A DNA stretch of 35,191 nt, from contig JAOUJV010000015.1 of the NCBI GenBank assembly GCA_029882995.1, positions 1-35,191 of the forward strand, read 5' to 3'. Below are positions 1 to 9,234 of this stretch, in pieces. Source of the DNA: Gammaproteobacteria bacterium. GTDB lineage: Bacteria; Pseudomonadota; Gammaproteobacteria; DAOVJZ01. Made by a program: the position numbers and the translations under genes. Under the pieces are notes generated by a model. The model was not told the DNA's origin. It was given only the letters and a program-made list of their open reading frames with translations, and searched no databases. Position 1 is the first letter of the stretch. The number at the start of each line of letters is the position of its first letter.

Positions 1-1206
1 CTGATGTTTATTGATCTTGACCAGTTTAAATTGATCAATGACAGTTGTGGCCATGAGGCAGGTGATCATCTGCTAATCGATATTGCCAGTCGATTGGTTG
101 AAGTTGTACGGCCAGGTGATACAGTTGCCCGCTTTGGTGGTGATGAATTTATTATTCTTTGTGATCAGATATCAGAAGAAGATGATTTAAAGCATCTCAT
201 CGAACGTATTATTGAAAATGTAAAACAGCCTGTTGATATTGATGGAAGCGTGTTTTATCCAACGGTGAGTATTGGTATTGCAGGTGGTAATGGAAACGAG
301 GTGACTGGTGAACAGCTTCTTCAGAATGCGGATACTGCCATGTATATTGCCAAAGAACAGGGAAGAGACGGATGGAAGATTTATGATAATGAAATCGGCG
401 AGAACACACGTCTTCATGTCAGGATTGCAAGCGGGTTACGAAAGGCGGTAGAAAACAATGAGCTGGAAGCATATTATCAGCCTATTGTTGATACAAATAC
501 TCTCGAGATTATTGGTTCGGAAGCATTGCTGCGATGGAATCATGAGGGTGAAATGATTTCGCCGGCACAATTTATCCCGGTAGCTGAAATGACAGGGTCA
601 ATTGTAGAACTGGGCTTTTGGGTATTTGAAGAGGCATGCAGACAACAGGCTATCCTCAGAAATTATTTTACTGATGAAGAGATGCCATATATATCAGTGA
701 ATCTGTCTGCCAGACAGCTGGTTCAGCACAATCTGATTGAACGATTCGAGGAAATCATTAAAAAATATAACGCCAGCACAAGGCATCTTGTTATCGAGGT
801 CACAGAATCAACTTTAATGATTAATATTGATCGCTCATTAGAGCTTCTGCAAAAAATGGGTGAGATTGGACTTAGCCTTGCAATTGATGATTTTGGAACC
901 GGCCATTCTTCATTAAGTCGAATAAAGAGTTTGCCGGTAGATACAATCAAGATTGATCAGACCTTTGTGCGTAATGTTAATCATGATACAGGAAATCAGG
1001 CCATTATCAGGGCTGTGGTCAATATGGCGCATGCCATGGAACTCAAGGTAACAGCAGAGGGAGTGGAGGAAATTGGAGAATTAAATATCCTCAGAGAAAT
1101 GAAGTGCAACCGTGTGCAGGGATATTTGTTCGACAGGCCGTTAAATGCTGAGCAGTTTCTGAATGTATTATTGAAGTATCGATGTGGTTACAAACTGGCA
1201 GTATAA
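1..1206 (+). CDS. Bifunctional GGDEF-EAL c-di-GMP enzyme, 5' truncated by window
   Basis: This is the C-terminal part of a protein that probably both makes and breaks cyclic di-GMP. The reading frame is open to the window edge, so the N-terminal sensor region lies outside; the ATG at position 4 is internal to the GGDEF domain. Counting from that ATG, an intact GGDEF lies at residues 45-49, preceded by an RPGD inhibitory site (36-39) with the five-residue spacing expected for RxxD product inhibition. The EAL domain starts near residue 152, with EALLRW at 173-178, DDFGTG at 295-300 and QGYLF near 372-376. All these signatures look active, so neither domain appears degenerate. Which activity dominates cannot be told from sequence. 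The gene ends 93 bases before the Ca-loop protein gene on the same strand. Confidence 0.93.
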   Translation: MMFIDLDQFKLINDSCGHEAGDHLLIDIASRLVEVVRPGDTVARFGGDEFIILCDQISEEDDLKHLIERIIENVKQPVDIDGSVFYPTVSIGIAGGNGNEVTGEQLLQNADTAMYIAKEQGRDGWKIYDNEIGENTRLHVRIASGLRKAVENNELEAYYQPIVDTNTLEIIGSEALLRWNHEGEMISPAQFIPVAEMTGSIVELGFWVFEEACRQQAILRNYFTDEEMPYISVNLSARQLVQHNLIERFEEIIKKYNASTRHLVIEVTESTLMINIDRSLELLQKMGEIGLSLAIDDFGTGHSSLSRIKSLPVDTIKIDQTFVRNVNHDTGNQAIIRAVVNMAHAMELKVTAEGVEEIGELNILREMKCNRVQGYLFDRPLNAEQFLNVLLKYRCGYKLAV

Positions 1207-1262
1207 TTTAATTGTAAAATCAAATAGTTACATTTTTTACTGTAGCAAAACACCCATTTCCC

Positions 1263-1292
1263 GATATATATAATAGGCATGCAGTAGAGAGG
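1263..1292 (+). promoter_or_regulatory. Possible -10 and ribosome binding site of the Ca-loop protein gene
   Basis: An AT-only run (TATATATAAT, about 1264-1273) could serve as a -10 element. AGAGAGG at 1286-1292 is a good Shine-Dalgarno match seven bases before the ATG at 1300. No convincing -35 is visible, so the promoter part is tentative while the ribosome binding site is solid. Confidence 0.35.
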
Positions 1293-1299
1293 CAGTTGC

Positions 1300-2250
1300 A
1301 TGGATGTGGTAATTCACCCCGTACGTTCAGTACTTCCTGATTCATCGCAAGGTGCGAATACAAGACGTGCATTTGAGCCACGTGAGCGTATGCCTGTTCC
1401 CGGTAATCCACAAGCAGAACCAAATCGGCCTGATATTTCGCCCGGTATTATTCCTGTTGCAGAATCCGTTGCCCCTAATGATGTTCCTGAAGAAGTGGCA
1501 ATGATAGAGGCAGCAGATGAACTTAAAAAAAGATCTCTGGATTTTCAAATCATCGATCGTGTACTGGTTAAAAATGAAAATAAAAAAGACGAGGATAAAA
1601 TTCATAAAGAAACAAAACCGGATGGGGCTGAACATTCTTCTGAAGAGTCTGAAGAAAGGTCGCCACGTGGTGGATTAGATGAGGATGTGAAGCAAATTGT
1701 AGAGCAGACACGGTTACGTGCTGAGGCTCGCAGACGGGAAGCGAATGAGCCTGAAAAAACAGATCCATTGGCATTAGACCTGGATGGTAATGGTTTACAT
1801 ACAACAGGTATTGAAAATGGCATTGCCTTTGATATAAATGCTGACGGGAAGATTGATCAAACCAGTTTTATTGCCGGTAATGATGCCTTTGTTGCACTGG
1901 ATAAAAACAGTAATGGACGCATTGATAATGGCAGTGAGTTGTTTGGTGATCAAAATGGTTCTGCAAACGGCTATATCGATCTTGCGACGTATGATGATAA
2001 CCGGGATGGCATTATAGACAATAATGATGCCATCTATAGTCAATTACAGTTGTTGTACAACAATAATGGAGAGCTAAGGATGTCTTCATTAGAGGGGAGT
2101 GGTATCAAATCTATTAGCCTTGATTACTCCAATACCAGCATCGCTATTAACACCTATGACAGTATTGCCCAGATGGGTCGTTATGAGAAAGACGATGGTA
2201 CCAGTGGAGCCAGTGGGGATTTGATACTTGGTTATACTTCAATAGCCTAA
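1300..2250 (+). CDS. Small solitary protein with RTX-type C-terminal Ca-binding loops
   Basis: A 316-residue protein. Residues 1-150 are proline-rich and then highly charged, with many Lys/Glu runs, and are probably disordered. Residues 155-316 match the module usually found at or near the C-terminus of large RTX or hemolysin-type proteins: PLALDLDGNG at the start, then Asp-rich loops DINADGKID (178-186), DKNSNGRIDNGSELFGDQ (201-218) and DDNRDGIID (222-230). These loops look like EF-hand-type calcium sites. There is no signal peptide, membrane segment or GGxGxDxUx nonapeptide repeat. If it is secreted, an uncleaved C-terminal type I signal is possible, but that is inference. It sits between a c-di-GMP enzyme and a two-component pair, a context compatible with surface or biofilm biology but not proof. 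Function unknown. Confidence 0.8.
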   Translation: MDVVIHPVRSVLPDSSQGANTRRAFEPRERMPVPGNPQAEPNRPDISPGIIPVAESVAPNDVPEEVAMIEAADELKKRSLDFQIIDRVLVKNENKKDEDKIHKETKPDGAEHSSEESEERSPRGGLDEDVKQIVEQTRLRAEARRREANEPEKTDPLALDLDGNGLHTTGIENGIAFDINADGKIDQTSFIAGNDAFVALDKNSNGRIDNGSELFGDQNGSANGYIDLATYDDNRDGIIDNNDAIYSQLQLLYNNNGELRMSSLEGSGIKSISLDYSNTSIAINTYDSIAQMGRYEKDDGTSGASGDLILGYTSIA

Positions 2251-2405
2251 AATCAGCTTTATTTCAAAGAGTTAAATCTTATCTAGCCATCCATGTATGG
2301 CCATTCTTTACTATTTCTTTAAATGTTACAGCTCCACAATCTGGAACCAGCGTGTATTATTAAGGTCAGTAAAATATACTGAATCAGCTTATCTGGAATT
2401 ACATC

Positions 2406-3104
2406 ATGCCATCTCCAAACAAGGGACTCATCCTGATAGTCGAGGATGATAAAAATATTGCCGCACTGGTAGAGAAATATATCCTGCGTGAAGGTTTCGA
2501 TGCCATCATTGCCAATAACGGGAGAAAGGGTCTTGATCTTGCCAAAAGCAAAAAACCGGATCTGATCATTCTGGATATTATGTTACCTGAGCTGGATGGC
2601 TGGGGTGTTTGCAATGAACTGCGCAAGGATTTTGATATTCCTGTTTTAATGCTGACCGCACGTGAGGAAGAGGTCGATCGGATACTGGGCTTTTCTCTGG
2701 GTGCAGATGATTATGTTGTTAAACCATTCAGCCCACGTGAACTGGTTGAACGTGTAAAGGCCATCCTGAGGCGTACACAGTCTGTTCATAAAACAGAAAA
2801 ACAGATTATTAAGATTGGGGATGTATCACTTGATCCGGAAAAATATGCTGTGACATTAAATGATCAACCGGTATCACTAACACCATCAGAGTATTCTTTA
2901 TTGTTCGCCTTAATGACATCCCCCGGCCGTGTGTTTACGCGTGATGAATTATTGAACCATCTTTATAAACACGGTGAAGTGGTTGTTGATCGTGTCGTCG
3001 ATGTACATATTGGCAAGATTCGTCAAAAGCTGGAAGTAAATCCGGCAGAACCCCACTACATCCGTACCATGCGCGGTATCGGATATTGTTTTGCAGATAC
3101 ATAG
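2406..3104 (+). CDS. OmpR/PhoB-family response regulator
   Basis: A 232-residue response regulator with the usual two domains. The receiver domain has the acidic cluster E13-D14-D15, the phosphoacceptor D57 (in LIILDIMLPELDG), T84 and K106 (DDYVVKPFSP). The C-terminal winged helix (about 135-230) contains the typical SLTPSEYSLL, an R-V-V-D-V-HIGKIRQKL recognition segment and the final RGIGY. The histidine kinase gene follows within nine bases, so the two form a cognate pair. Similarity in layout recalls BaeR/BaeS, but the kinase sensor is shorter than BaeS and I do not assign a name. The chosen ATG has a weak TGGA ribosome binding site. The signal sensed and the target genes cannot be inferred. 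Confidence 0.92.
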   Translation: MPSPNKGLILIVEDDKNIAALVEKYILREGFDAIIANNGRKGLDLAKSKKPDLIILDIMLPELDGWGVCNELRKDFDIPVLMLTAREEEVDRILGFSLGADDYVVKPFSPRELVERVKAILRRTQSVHKTEKQIIKIGDVSLDPEKYAVTLNDQPVSLTPSEYSLLFALMTSPGRVFTRDELLNHLYKHGEVVVDRVVDVHIGKIRQKLEVNPAEPHYIRTMRGIGYCFADT

Positions 3105-3112
3105 ACCTGAAT

Positions 3113-4180
3113 ATGATGAAAAACAGACTTATCTGGAAGCTGCTTGCAGTCAATATTCCCATCGTTGTTATTGTTATAACGTTAATATGGTTGTCGGTTG
3201 ATTATCTGGCGGCAGACTATTTTATGGTATTGATGGATAAGTACCATATTTCCCCGACTGAAACTCACGCCATGTTTCTAAGTGCCGTACATCGTTATCT
3301 AATAAAGGCATCGCTTATTGCTATTGTGATTGCTGTTATTGTCGGTTTTCTGATGAATAAAAAGATACTTGATCCCCTGTCACAAATGATCAAGGTAACA
3401 GAAAAGATTGCAAACGGTGATTACAGTACAAGAGTTAAAATAAAAAGCAGTGATGAAATCAGTCAGCTGGGTGAAGCCTTTAATCGCATGGCAGACAGTT
3501 TGCAAAAGATTGAGGCATTGCGTAAGAACATGGTTATTGATGTTGCACATGAATTAAGAACACCATTGACTAACGTGCGTGGTTATCTAGAGGCATTGTC
3601 TGACGGTGTCGTGAAGCCGGAAAAGGAAACCTATGATTTGTTGTTACAGGAAGCAGGCAGGCTGACTGAACTGGTTGAAGATTTAAACAAGCTGACCAAA
3701 GCGGATATGGCCGAACTGAATGTTAAAAAAGAACCATTGATCTTGCCCGAGATTATTGAGAAAACGGTTTCATTCTACAAGCCATTAATAAGTGACAAAA
3801 AGATTGATATCAGCCTTCATTTTTCACCAAAGGCGGATACGATTGTTGCAGATAAAAACCAGTTGCATCAGGTATTGAATAATCTCATGCAAAATGCATG
3901 TCGTTACACACCGGATGGCGGGAAGATTGAAATAAAAACAACCAGTGAAATTCACGGTATACAGGTAACCGTTACCAATACCGGAACACCTATACCGCAG
4001 GAAGCACTGCCATTGATTTTTGAGCGCTTTTACCGGGTTGATAAATCACGCTCACGTGATTCCGGTGGTGCCGGCATTGGTCTTGCGATTGTAAAAAAAC
4101 TGATTAGCGCCCATGGCGGTGAAGTAGGTGCAGAGTCAGGTGATAATAAAAACCACGTCTGGTTCAGATTACCCGTGTAG
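3113..4180 (+). CDS. HAMP-domain sensor histidine kinase
   Basis: Membrane sensor kinase of about 355 residues, partner of the upstream response regulator. Two membrane segments (about 11-29 and 64-81, counted from 3113) enclose a very short periplasmic loop of some 35 residues, too small for a folded ligand-binding domain. A HAMP linker follows (about 82-135). The H-box is DVAHELRTPLTNVRG with phosphoacceptor H146, then an N-box (NNLMQNACRYTPDGG), an F-box (FERFYRVDKSRSRDSGG) and a G-box (GAGIGLAIVKKL). The reading frame could start at a TTG at 3086 inside the regulator gene, but the tandem ATG ATG at 3113/3116 directly after the regulator stop is more likely. The 3' end is one base from the convergent metH stop codon, with no room for a terminator between them. 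Confidence 0.9.
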   Translation: MMKNRLIWKLLAVNIPIVVIVITLIWLSVDYLAADYFMVLMDKYHISPTETHAMFLSAVHRYLIKASLIAIVIAVIVGFLMNKKILDPLSQMIKVTEKIANGDYSTRVKIKSSDEISQLGEAFNRMADSLQKIEALRKNMVIDVAHELRTPLTNVRGYLEALSDGVVKPEKETYDLLLQEAGRLTELVEDLNKLTKADMAELNVKKEPLILPEIIEKTVSFYKPLISDKKIDISLHFSPKADTIVADKNQLHQVLNNLMQNACRYTPDGGKIEIKTTSEIHGIQVTVTNTGTPIPQEALPLIFERFYRVDKSRSRDSGGAGIGLAIVKKLISAHGGEVGAESGDNKNHVWFRLPV

Positions 4181-4181
4181 G

Positions 4182-7100
4182 TTATTCCGGATCATATCCC
4201 AGACTGGGTGCCAGCCATCTTTCCATTTCTTTCAGTGACAGGGATTTGCGTTTTGCATAATCCTTGACCTGATCATGATTAATTTTACCAATACCAAAAT
4301 AACTGGATTCCGGGTTGGCGAAATACCAACCGGAGACAGAAGCGGCCGGATACATGGCGTGGCTTTCCGTCAGTATTACGCCGGTATTATTTTCTGCATC
4401 CAGTAATTGCCAGAGTAATGGCTTTTCTGTGTGGTCAGGGCAGGCCGGATAGCCTGGCGCCGGCCGGATACCTTTATATTCTTCCCTGATCAATTGATCA
4501 TTGCTTAAGGTTTCCTTATTGGCATAACCCCAGAATTCCTTGCGCACACGTTCATGCATATGTTCAGCAAATGCTTCCGCCAGACGATCAGCCAGTGCCT
4601 TTAACATAATGGCATGGTAGTCATCATGATCCTGCTCAAACTTTTTGACATGACTTTCAATATCAATGCCAGCGGTCACAACGAATCCACCAATATAATC
4701 TTCCAGCCCGGATTCTTTTGGTGCAATGAAATCAGCCAGACAGCGATTGGGTTTGCCTTCCGGTCTTTCAGTTTGCTGACGTAAATGATGTAGTGTCACG
4801 GTACTGTTGTTGCCAGTGACTTCAATGTCATCATCATTTATCTGGTTGGCAGGAAAGAAACCAATCACAGCACTGGCCTTAAGCCATTTTTCATCAACAA
4901 TTTGTTTTAGCAATCTTTGTGCATCCGCTAATAGCTTTTTGGCCTCTTCTCCCTTTTCCGGATCATCCAGAATCTTGGGATAACTGCCTTTCAGTTCCCA
5001 TGTGTGGAAGAAAGGGGTCCAGTCAATATATCTGACCAATTCTTCCAGCGAATAATCTTCAAATACTCTGGTACCAGTAAAAGCAGGTTTTACCGGTTTG
5101 AATTTTGACCAGTCAATTTTTACCTTGTTACTGCGTGCCTGCTTGAGTGTCAGCCATTTGGTTTGAGTACGCCGACTGGCATAGCTTTCACGTACCTTTT
5201 CATATTCAGCCGCCAGTTCTTTTATAAAACCTTGTCTGGAATTTTCACCAATCAGGTTTTGTGCCACACCAACAGCGCGTGATGCATCCTTGACCCAGAC
5301 AGTACCATGATTGTAATTGGGATTAATCTTGACGGCTGTGTGCGCTTTGGAGGTCGTGGCACCCCCCAGCATCAATGGCATGGTATAACCCAGCCGTTCC
5401 ATTTCCTTGGCAATGTGTACCATTTCATCAAGTGAAGGTGTGATCAAGCCGGAAAGTCCAATCACATCAACATTATGTTTTTTGGCTTCTTCCAGAATCT
5501 TGTTAGCAGGCACCATGACGCCAAGATCAATAACTTCAAAATTATTGCACTGCAGTACTACGCCAACTATATTTTTGCCAATATCATGAACATCGCCTTT
5601 GACAGTGGCCATCAGGATTTTGCCGGCGGCTTCAGACTTGCCATCCTTCTCGGCTTCAATAAACGGAATCAAATGCGCGACCGCCTTTTTCATCACACGC
5701 GCACTCTTGACCACCTGAGGCAAAAACATTTTACCGTCACCAAACAGTTCGCCGACCACATTCATGCCATCCATGAGCGGGCCTTCAATCACATGGATTG
5801 GACGCTCTGCGTTCAAACGTGCCTCTTCGGTATCTTCCACGACGAAGGCATCAATGCCCTTTACCATGGCGTGTTCAAGTCGTTTGGCAACTGGCAGTGA
5901 ACGCCATTCCTGATCTTCTTTTTTAGCCTCAGCTGTACCATCACCTTTGTATTTGTCTGCAATATCAAGCAAACGTTCGGTTGCATCAGGACGACGATTA
6001 AGGACAACATCTTCTACACACTCACGTAGTTCTTCCGGCAGATCATCATAGACGGCAAGCTGGGCCGCATTAACAATTCCCATATCCATTCCGGCAGCAA
6101 TAGCGTGATATAAAAACACGGAATGAATCGCTTCGCGCACCGGGTTGTTACCACGGAACGAAAATGAAACATTGGATACGCCGCCAGACACCATTGCATA
6201 AGGCAGGGTGTTCTTTATTTCACGGGTTGCTTCAATAAAATCGACACCATAGGTGTTATGTTCCTCAATGCCAGTTGCAACCGCAAAGATGTTTGGATCA
6301 AAGATAATGTCTTCGGGCGGGAAGCCGACCTGCTCGGTCAGAATTTTATAGGCGCGGGTACATATTTCGACTTTGCGCTCTCTTGTGTCAGCCTGACCGA
6401 TTTCATCAAATGCCATGACAATGACAGCCGCACCATAGCGACGACATAGTTGTGCGTGTTCAATAAACTTGTCCTCGCCTTCTTTAAGCGAAATGGAATT
6501 GACGATTCCCTTGCCCTGAATACATTTAAGACCGGCTTCAATGATTTCCCATTTACTGGAATCAACCATCACTGGTACACGCGAAATATCCGGTTCACTG
6601 GTGGTCAGGTTCAAAAACCGCGTCATTGCCGCCACGCCGTCAAGCATGCCTTCATCCATATTGATATCAATAATCTGTGCGCCGGCATCAACTTGATCTC
6701 GTGCAACATCAAGCGCCGTATCATAGTCTTCTTCAATAATTAAACGTTTGAAACGTGCAGATCCGGTCACATTGGTGCGTTCACCAACATTCACAAACAG
6801 GGAGTCAGCAGTAATATTGCAAGGTTCCAGCCCTGACAGCCGTGTAATGTGATCTTCAGGATTAGGGACACGTGGTTTGTATTGTTTCACTTCATTGGCA
6901 ATCGCCGCGATATGTTCCGGTGTGGTACCACAACAGCCGCCGACAATATTAACCAGACCATGTTTGGCCCAGTCACCAATTTCTTCGGCCAGCATTTGTG
7001 GTGTTTCATCAAAACCACCAAATGCATTGGGCAGTCCGGCGTTGGGATGAACATTCAGATAGCAATCAGAAAAGGAAGCCAGATCCTCAACATGCGGCCT

Positions 7101-7847
7101 TAGTTCCTTTGCACCAAGCGCACAGTTAAAACCAAAACTTAAGGGCTTGATGTGATGCAGGGAATTGTAAAATGCTTCCGGTGTCTGGCCGGTCAATATA
7201 CGGCCGGAGGCATCAGTAATCGTACCGGAAATCATTACCGGTAATTTATTACCGGTTGTTTCAAAATATTCATCAATAACAAACAGCGCGGCCTTGGCAT
7301 TAAGTGTGTCAAAAATAGTTTCCACCAGAATAATATCAATGCCACCATCAATCAGCCCTTTTAGTGATACCGTATAGGCTGCACGCAAATCATCAAATGT
7401 GACATCGCGTGCACCAGGATCATTAACATCCTTGGACATAGAGGCAGTAACCGGCATTGGCCCGAGGACACCGGCGACAAGGCGTGGTTTGTCCGGGCTT
7501 GATTTTTCATCACAGGCTTCGCGTGCAATTTTGGCTGCAGTAACATTGATCTCATACACGAGTTCTTCCATACCGTAGTCAGCCATACCATAGTGGTTAG
7601 CGTTAAAGGTATTGGTCTCGATGATATCTGCACCGGCATCCAGATACTTGCAGTGGATTTCCTTGATAATGTCCGGCCGGATCAGGCACAGCAGATCGTT
7701 ATTGCCTTTCACATCACTGGGCCAGTCGGCAAAACGCGCACCCCGATAATCAGCTTCATCCAGTTTGTAGGCCTGGATCATGGTGCCCATGGCGCCGTCC
7801 AGAATCAGGATGCGTTGTGTGAGAAGTTGTTCAAGCGTGGAAGACAT
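4182..7847 (-). CDS. metH: Cobalamin-dependent methionine synthase
   Basis: Full-length (1221 residues) MetH. It transfers a methyl group from 5-methyltetrahydrofolate to homocysteine through enzyme-bound cobalamin. Domains in order: homocysteine-binding with zinc ligands C242 (NCALG) and C305-C306 (GGCCGTTP); pterin-binding from about 350 ([13 protein letters not shown]); cobalamin cap and binding domains with DVHDIGKNI at 752-760, where H754 is the expected lower axial ligand; and a C-terminal reactivation domain with the AdoMet-binding [12 protein letters not shown] near residue 1130. All four modules look intact, so the cell must obtain or make B12. The gene is convergent with the histidine kinase gene and 79 bases downstream of the rhodanese gene. 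I looked for a cobalamin or SAM riboswitch upstream; the gap is too short and shows neither. Confidence 0.98.
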   Translation of the reverse strand: MSSTLEQLLTQRILILDGAMGTMIQAYKLDEADYRGARFADWPSDVKGNNDLLCLIRPDIIKEIHCKYLDAGADIIETNTFNANHYGMADYGMEELVYEINVTAAKIAREACDEKSSPDKPRLVAGVLGPMPVTASMSKDVNDPGARDVTFDDLRAAYTVSLKGLIDGGIDIILVETIFDTLNAKAALFVIDEYFETTGNKLPVMISGTITDASGRILTGQTPEAFYNSLHHIKPLSFGFNCALGAKELRPHVEDLASFSDCYLNVHPNAGLPNAFGGFDETPQMLAEEIGDWAKHGLVNIVGGCCGTTPEHIAAIANEVKQYKPRVPNPEDHITRLSGLEPCNITADSLFVNVGERTNVTGSARFKRLIIEEDYDTALDVARDQVDAGAQIIDINMDEGMLDGVAAMTRFLNLTTSEPDISRVPVMVDSSKWEIIEAGLKCIQGKGIVNSISLKEGEDKFIEHAQLCRRYGAAVIVMAFDEIGQADTRERKVEICTRAYKILTEQVGFPPEDIIFDPNIFAVATGIEEHNTYGVDFIEATREIKNTLPYAMVSGGVSNVSFSFRGNNPVREAIHSVFLYHAIAAGMDMGIVNAAQLAVYDDLPEELRECVEDVVLNRRPDATERLLDIADKYKGDGTAEAKKEDQEWRSLPVAKRLEHAMVKGIDAFVVEDTEEARLNAERPIHVIEGPLMDGMNVVGELFGDGKMFLPQVVKSARVMKKAVAHLIPFIEAEKDGKSEAAGKILMATVKGDVHDIGKNIVGVVLQCNNFEVIDLGVMVPANKILEEAKKHNVDVIGLSGLITPSLDEMVHIAKEMERLGYTMPLMLGGATTSKAHTAVKINPNYNHGTVWVKDASRAVGVAQNLIGENSRQGFIKELAAEYEKVRESYASRRTQTKWLTLKQARSNKVKIDWSKFKPVKPAFTGTRVFEDYSLEELVRYIDWTPFFHTWELKGSYPKILDDPEKGEEAKKLLADAQRLLKQIVDEKWLKASAVIGFFPANQINDDDIEVTGNNSTVTLHHLRQQTERPEGKPNRCLADFIAPKESGLEDYIGGFVVTAGIDIESHVKKFEQDHDDYHAIMLKALADRLAEAFAEHMHERVRKEFWGYANKETLSNDQLIREEYKGIRPAPGYPACPDHTEKPLLWQLLDAENNTGVILTESHAMYPAASVSGWYFANPESSYFGIGKINHDQVKDYAKRKSLSLKEMERWLAPSLGYDPE

Positions 7848-7926
7848 GGGTGCCCTATTATCTGCAAAGCTGCGAATTATATATGAAAATCAGGCAAAAA
7901 CCTGAAAATAGTGGAAGACTAATGAT

Positions 7927-8352
7927 TCAGCACTGTTCCCAGGGCAAATTATGGAAACGCCAGCCGCCTAAAGTGGAGCGGTGGTGATGTTCATCCAGTT
8001 CACCTTCGAAACCTTCAGAGACATTGTAAACATCAGCGAATTCTTCCTTAATAAGGAGTTCACCGGCTTCCAGTGAGCGTTTACCGCTGCGGCAGATCAA
8101 CACAATTGGTGCACAGCCACCTTCGGCCTCACAACTGATACCGCCTAGCAGAGTACGACGCACTTCAGTAGAAAAGTTGGGATTTACCTTCCAGCTGGGT
8201 TCATCAATCCACGGAATATTAATGGCACCGACCGGATGACCTATGAAAAGGAATTCCATATGGGAGCGAACATCAATGAGTACTGAGCGTGGTTCGTCCT
8301 GAACCAGCTTCCATGCCTCTTGGGGAGAGATTGTTTTGACTTTATGAGTCAT
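7927..8352 (-). CDS. Rhodanese-like domain protein
   Basis: A 141-residue single-domain rhodanese. The active loop CRSGKRS spans residues 87-93 with catalytic C87, and the early VLIDVRSHMEF motif (24-34) holds the conserved Asp-Val-Arg. It probably carries persulfide sulfur on the cysteine, but the acceptor cannot be predicted. Extra cysteines (C74, C80 and the terminal C141) and a His-rich stretch (EHHHRS, near residue 120) are present; whether they bind metal is unknown. It lies upstream of metH on the same strand with a 79-base gap, so co-transcription is possible. On the minus strand a TATACT (8382-8387) upstream of the ATG could be its -10, although no good -35 accompanies it. Confidence 0.88.
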   Translation of the reverse strand: MTHKVKTISPQEAWKLVQDEPRSVLIDVRSHMEFLFIGHPVGAINIPWIDEPSWKVNPNFSTEVRRTLLGGISCEAEGGCAPIVLICRSGKRSLEAGELLIKEEFADVYNVSEGFEGELDEHHHRSTLGGWRFHNLPWEQC

Positions 8353-8404
8353 AAAACGTCCATAAGATGGGGGTGATCGCTAGTATAGACCTTTTTTAAC
8401 GCAA

Positions 8405-8610
8405 TAAAGTGGGAATGAAAGAATAAATCGATAGAATACAATCCCCACAATATTATAATAATAAGTGAATATATTGGTAATAATCACCACATTAACCAAT
8501 TATAATGCCTAATTTAGGAGAATATTACATTTACAGATAATACAGCTGTTAGTGGTATGTTTTGATTATATAATTGGTCTTTTATATAAAAGAGTGGGAA
8601 TTACTTCTTA
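8405..8610. other. AT-rich intergenic block with direct and inverted repeats
   Basis: About 200 bases of strongly AT-rich sequence between the methyltransferase and rhodanese genes, with no plausible ORF. It is bracketed by a 9-bp direct repeat, AGTGGGAAT, at 8408-8416 and 8593-8601. Inside is a perfect 10-bp inverted repeat, ACCAATTATA (8495-8504) and TATAATTGGT (8569-8578). A second near-palindrome pairs GTGGGAAT (8409-8416) with ATCCCCAC (8441-8448). It could be a regulatory region, a small RNA locus or the remains of a small insertion; the sequence does not decide. Confidence 0.45.
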
Positions 8611-8621
8611 TTTAGGCTGTT

Positions 8622-9203
8622 TTAAGGCTTTTTAGCAATTAGCATTGCCTCATCTCTAAATCCCGCCGAGGTATCGCCTGTAATCCCTTCTTCACGATAA
8701 ACGAGGGTGCTCAGTCCTGAGAACAGGGACAGCAGTTCATTCTCTGCCAGCCGAAATTGTACACTGTCTGGTCCACGGTCACTGGTTCTGGCTTGTGTGA
8801 AGGTCTGATAAAACAGCAAGCCACCGGGTTTGAGAGCATCAATAATTTGTTGTATCAGAGAGCGTTCCAGAAAATGGGCAACCACAATCACATCAAAACT
8901 GTTTTTTTCAGGTGGGCAGGATTCAATATTACGGGCCTGTGCATTGATGTTCAGGTTTTGCTTAACGGCAAATTGATTCAGCTTGTCGATCGCTATTTCT
9001 GAAATATCCCATGCAGTTACATTAAGATTATTTTGTGCCAGCAAAACAGCATTGGCACCCAGTCCACAGGCCAGATCGAGCGCATTACCTTGAGAAGGTA
9101 ATAAATGCAGGTTTTCCTGCAACACAGCTGCAGGCGCAGAATCTGTAACTTCAGATTCTTTGTAGCGTGAATCCCATTTTTGTTTTAAATCTGATGTAGA
9201 CAT
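8622..9203 (-). CDS. Class I SAM-dependent methyltransferase (TehB-like)
   Basis: A 193-residue Rossmann-fold methyltransferase. Motif I is ALDLACGLGANA (41-52), followed by an acidic residue at the end of strand 2 (VTAWDISE, D76) and the motif IV/V region (FDVIVVAHFLER, then LKPGGLLFYQTF). The N-terminal KQKWDSRYKE resembles TehB and related tellurite or thiol methyltransferases, but the substrate is not predictable. It starts 31 bases after the trkH stop codon on the same strand and may be the last gene of that long operon. Downstream there is an unusually long, AT-rich gap before the rhodanese gene. Nothing in the composition of the gene itself suggests recent transfer. Confidence 0.85.
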   Translation of the reverse strand: MSTSDLKQKWDSRYKESEVTDSAPAAVLQENLHLLPSQGNALDLACGLGANAVLLAQNNLNVTAWDISEIAIDKLNQFAVKQNLNINAQARNIESCPPEKNSFDVIVVAHFLERSLIQQIIDALKPGGLLFYQTFTQARTSDRGPDSVQFRLAENELLSLFSGLSTLVYREEGITGDTSAGFRDEAMLIAKKP

Positions 9204-9234
9204 TAAGAGTGAGGTATTAAATTTTCGGCAGAGA

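Noticed and set aside
2286-2306. Hairpin GCCAT...ATGGC after the Ca-loop protein gene as a terminator
   Set aside because: Only five pairs and no proper T-run follow, so it was not called.
5475-5900. A 141-codon open frame on the plus strand inside metH
   Set aside because: It is antisense to conserved cobalamin-domain codons of metH, has no family resemblance and no ribosome binding site worth noting.
7848-7926. Possible SAM or cobalamin riboswitch before metH
   Set aside because: The gap is only 79 bases and lacks the conserved boxes; only a weak TCAGG/CCTGA stem was found.
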